DNA of 6,550 nt from Methanoculleus sp. (GTDB taxonomy: Archaea; Halobacteriota; Methanomicrobia; Methanomicrobiales; Methanoculleaceae). The notes below the pieces were generated by a model, which worked only from the letters and a program-made list of their open reading frames with translations, had not been told where the DNA came from and made no database searches. The translations under genes and the position numbers were made by a program. Where the stretch lies: NCBI GenBank assembly GCA_023230425.1, contig JALNXI010000108.1, positions 1 to 6,550 of the forward strand, written 5' to 3'. Shown here piece by piece: positions 5,465 to 6,550 of the stretch (position 1 is its first letter; the number at the start of each line of letters is the position of its first letter).

Positions 5465-5812
5465 CGGTTCATACGGGACCGGGATACACGGAATATGGTT
5501 CTCCATGCCATGCTGGTATCCATTCAGTCGGCTATCGATATAGCGACCGACGTGATTGCCGAGGGAAGGTTGAGGAAACCTTTCACGTACCGGGAGACGT
5601 TTGAGATCCTTGCGGACGATGGGATACTCCCGGAATCCCTGGCGATGGACCTCTCAAACCTGGCGGGATTCCGAAACGTGCTTGTCCATGTGTACTGGGA
5701 CCTGGATCTCAAGCAGGTGTACGCGATCCTGCAACACGACCTTGCCGCCCTCAAGACATTCTCTGCCATCATACAGGGGCATATCGCAGAGCGTGGTTCA
5801 GCCGGTCAGTAG
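5429..5812 (+). CDS. hepT: HEPN-domain (DUF86) HepT-type RNase toxin, core frame
   Basis: This frame carries nearly all of a HepT-like HEPN protein: RDRDTRNMVLHAMLVSIQSAIDIATDVIAEG as the first long helices, KPFTYRETFEILADDGILPESLA, then FRNVLVHVYWDLD. The last holds the HEPN ribonuclease motif R-x4-H-x-Y (R82, H87 and Y89 in this frame; R96, H101 and Y103 in the repaired protein). In studied systems the Tyr of this motif is the residue AMPylated by MntA. HepT toxins cut RNA, tRNA in at least one case. The gene follows the MNT antitoxin. As it stands, only an ATG at 5429 opens this frame, replacing the native first 26 residues with 12 unrelated ones (MTGSGTSASPRK). The active site is intact, so toxicity depends on whether the missing N-terminal helix is needed. 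The gene ends at TAG 5810-5812. Confidence 0.85.
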   Translation: MTGSGTSASPRKRFIRDRDTRNMVLHAMLVSIQSAIDIATDVIAEGRLRKPFTYRETFEILADDGILPESLAMDLSNLAGFRNVLVHVYWDLDLKQVYAILQHDLAALKTFSAIIQGHIAERGSAGQ

Positions 5813-5820
5813 GAGGATTC

Positions 5821-5838
5821 CTGCCGGAACCCCGGCAG
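5821..5838. terminator. Hairpin between the convergent HEPN and cyclase genes
   Basis: CTGCCGG (5821-5827) and CCGGCAG (5832-5838) form a perfect 7-bp GC-rich stem with a 4-base loop. It occupies the middle of the 32-base gap between the two stop codons and may serve both directions. No T-tract follows on either strand, so termination is inferred from position. Confidence 0.45.
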
Positions 5839-5844
5839 CAGCCA

Positions 5845-6513
5845 TCACTCAAACTCCGCCAGCGCCACCACCGGCACCCCTTCCAGGTCATCAAAGACCA
5901 CCGGGTAGAGCCGCAGTGTCCAGGGCTCCTCGAGCAGCCGGTCGTAGGAGAGGTCCACATCCTCAAGCAGGAAGATGTGCGGAGAGGTGCAGAGGAACCC
6001 GCGGTGGGCCTCCGCGCCCTCCTCCGGCTCTGCAGGGATGGCGATGGAGATGGTATCGATCCCGAACAGCCTGAGGGCCGGGTTCTGCATGCGGAGGAAG
6101 CCCGGCACCTCGGGGTGCACCCGGGGGTGCCTCTCCGCGTAGGCATCCGGGTCGCTCTCCCGGATCCGGCCGCTGCCGGTCCTGACGAAGAGCGCGCGCG
6201 ATGCCTGGATCGCATCGAGGTGGGGAAGGAGGTCGTGGATCCGGATCGGTTCCGTCCCGGTCTTCGGGATCGCGATGCACCGCGCGGGTGCAAAGACCGC
6301 CTCCGGTGCGAGGAGGGCCTTAACCGAGCCCCCGTCCGGGCAGAAATGCCGGGGGAGATCGATGTGCGTCCCGGCGTGGCTTGATACGGCGATCAGGCTT
6401 TTGTTCTCCGCGTCGCCTCCTTCAAAGGACTTCGTGCGGGTGATCGTGAGCGGTTCCGTTCCGGGATAGAGTGGGGTCGCCCGGTTCAGGGGGTATGAGA
6501 TCGGGATGAGCAT
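5845..6513 (-). CDS. Cyclase family protein (kynurenine formamidase-like metal-dependent hydrolase)
   Basis: A 222-residue protein, normal for this family. It opens with ISYPLNRATPLYPGTEPL, the usual N-terminal strand. The metal-binding signature HxGTHxDxPxH is complete as H46-A-G-T-H50-I-D52-L-P-R-H56. Later GIDTISI (151-157), H170 and E184 in FLLEDVDLS fit the remaining active-site positions of KynB-type enzymes. The family hydrolyses amide or lactam bonds, N-formylkynurenine being the best-known substrate, and includes polyketide-cyclase-like and isatin-hydrolase-like members; the substrate here cannot be read from sequence. No tryptophan-degradation genes are nearby, so KynB proper is unlikely. 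The ATG at 6511-6513 is preceded by GGGGA at a workable distance. The frame stays open to the window edge, but the protein start matches the family at this ATG. It is convergent with the toxin gene, with no visible operon partner in the window. Confidence 0.9.
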   Translation of the reverse strand: MLIPISYPLNRATPLYPGTEPLTITRTKSFEGGDAENKSLIAVSSHAGTHIDLPRHFCPDGGSVKALLAPEAVFAPARCIAIPKTGTEPIRIHDLLPHLDAIQASRALFVRTGSGRIRESDPDAYAERHPRVHPEVPGFLRMQNPALRLFGIDTISIAIPAEPEEGAEAHRGFLCTSPHIFLLEDVDLSYDRLLEEPWTLRLYPVVFDDLEGVPVVALAEFE

Positions 6514-6550
6514 ACGCTTCCCCGTAGGTACTCCCGGAGTTGATGAAGGT

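Noticed and set aside
5455..5470. Programmed +1 ribosomal frameshift in the HEPN gene
   Set aside because: The site GAA-A-CGG has no stop or obviously rare codon in the A site and resembles no known slippery sequence; mutation or sequencing error is simpler.
1..6550. CRISPR array, tRNA/rRNA genes, insertion sequence or attachment-site repeats
   Set aside because: No regularly spaced repeats, cloverleaf-like sequence, transposase fragment or flanking duplicated ends were seen by reading both strands; tRNAscan and a repeat search would be decisive.

Overview
The window looks like chromosomal DNA of a GC-rich euryarchaeon, most likely a methanogen of the Methanomicrobiales (Methanoculleus-like). 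The basis is the archaeal type II topoisomerase subunit Top6A at the left edge, a ribosome binding site (GGAGGTGA) that matches the archaeal 16S tail exactly, archaeal-style TATA boxes and T-tract terminators, and a full-length hybrid-cluster protein typical of strict anaerobes. The genus is an inference from general resemblance; no database search was possible.

Layout. (1) 1-518, plus strand: the C-terminal half of topoisomerase VI subunit A, ending in a small hairpin. (2) 583-942, minus strand: an HxlR-family winged-helix regulator with a cysteine-rich tail. (3) 943-1027: a compact divergent promoter with nested inverted repeats centred on AGTATCT-AAC-AGATACT. (4) 1028-2644, plus strand: hybrid-cluster protein (Hcp/prismane), all metal ligands present, followed by a T-tract terminator. 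(5) 2760-4388, minus strand: an exported lipoprotein serine hydrolase of the beta-lactamase/class C PBP fold with a C-terminal DUF3471-like domain. (6) 4389-4969: about 580 bases with no convincing gene, perhaps holding a decayed minus-strand gene, and containing two small hairpins. (7) 4970-5812, plus strand: an MNT/HEPN (MntA-HepT type) toxin-antitoxin pair joined by an ATGA overlap; the nucleotidyltransferase is intact but the HEPN gene carries a one-base frameshift near its 5' end. (8) 5845-6513, minus strand: a metal-dependent cyclase/kynurenine-formamidase family protein, convergent with the toxin gene across a 7-bp-stem hairpin.

How the genes work together. The HxlR regulator and Hcp form a divergent pair that reads as a stress-response module: a cysteine-bearing repressor would sit on the shared operator and release Hcp, an enzyme linked to nitric oxide/hydroxylamine detoxification. 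The MNT/HEPN pair is a separate two-gene unit in which the antitoxin enzyme would modify and silence the HEPN RNase. The serine hydrolase and the cyclase look like single-gene units. The points most worth following up are the nested operator, the Cys tail of the regulator, and the frameshifted toxin gene that has a fortuitous internal ribosome binding site and ATG in the correct downstream frame.
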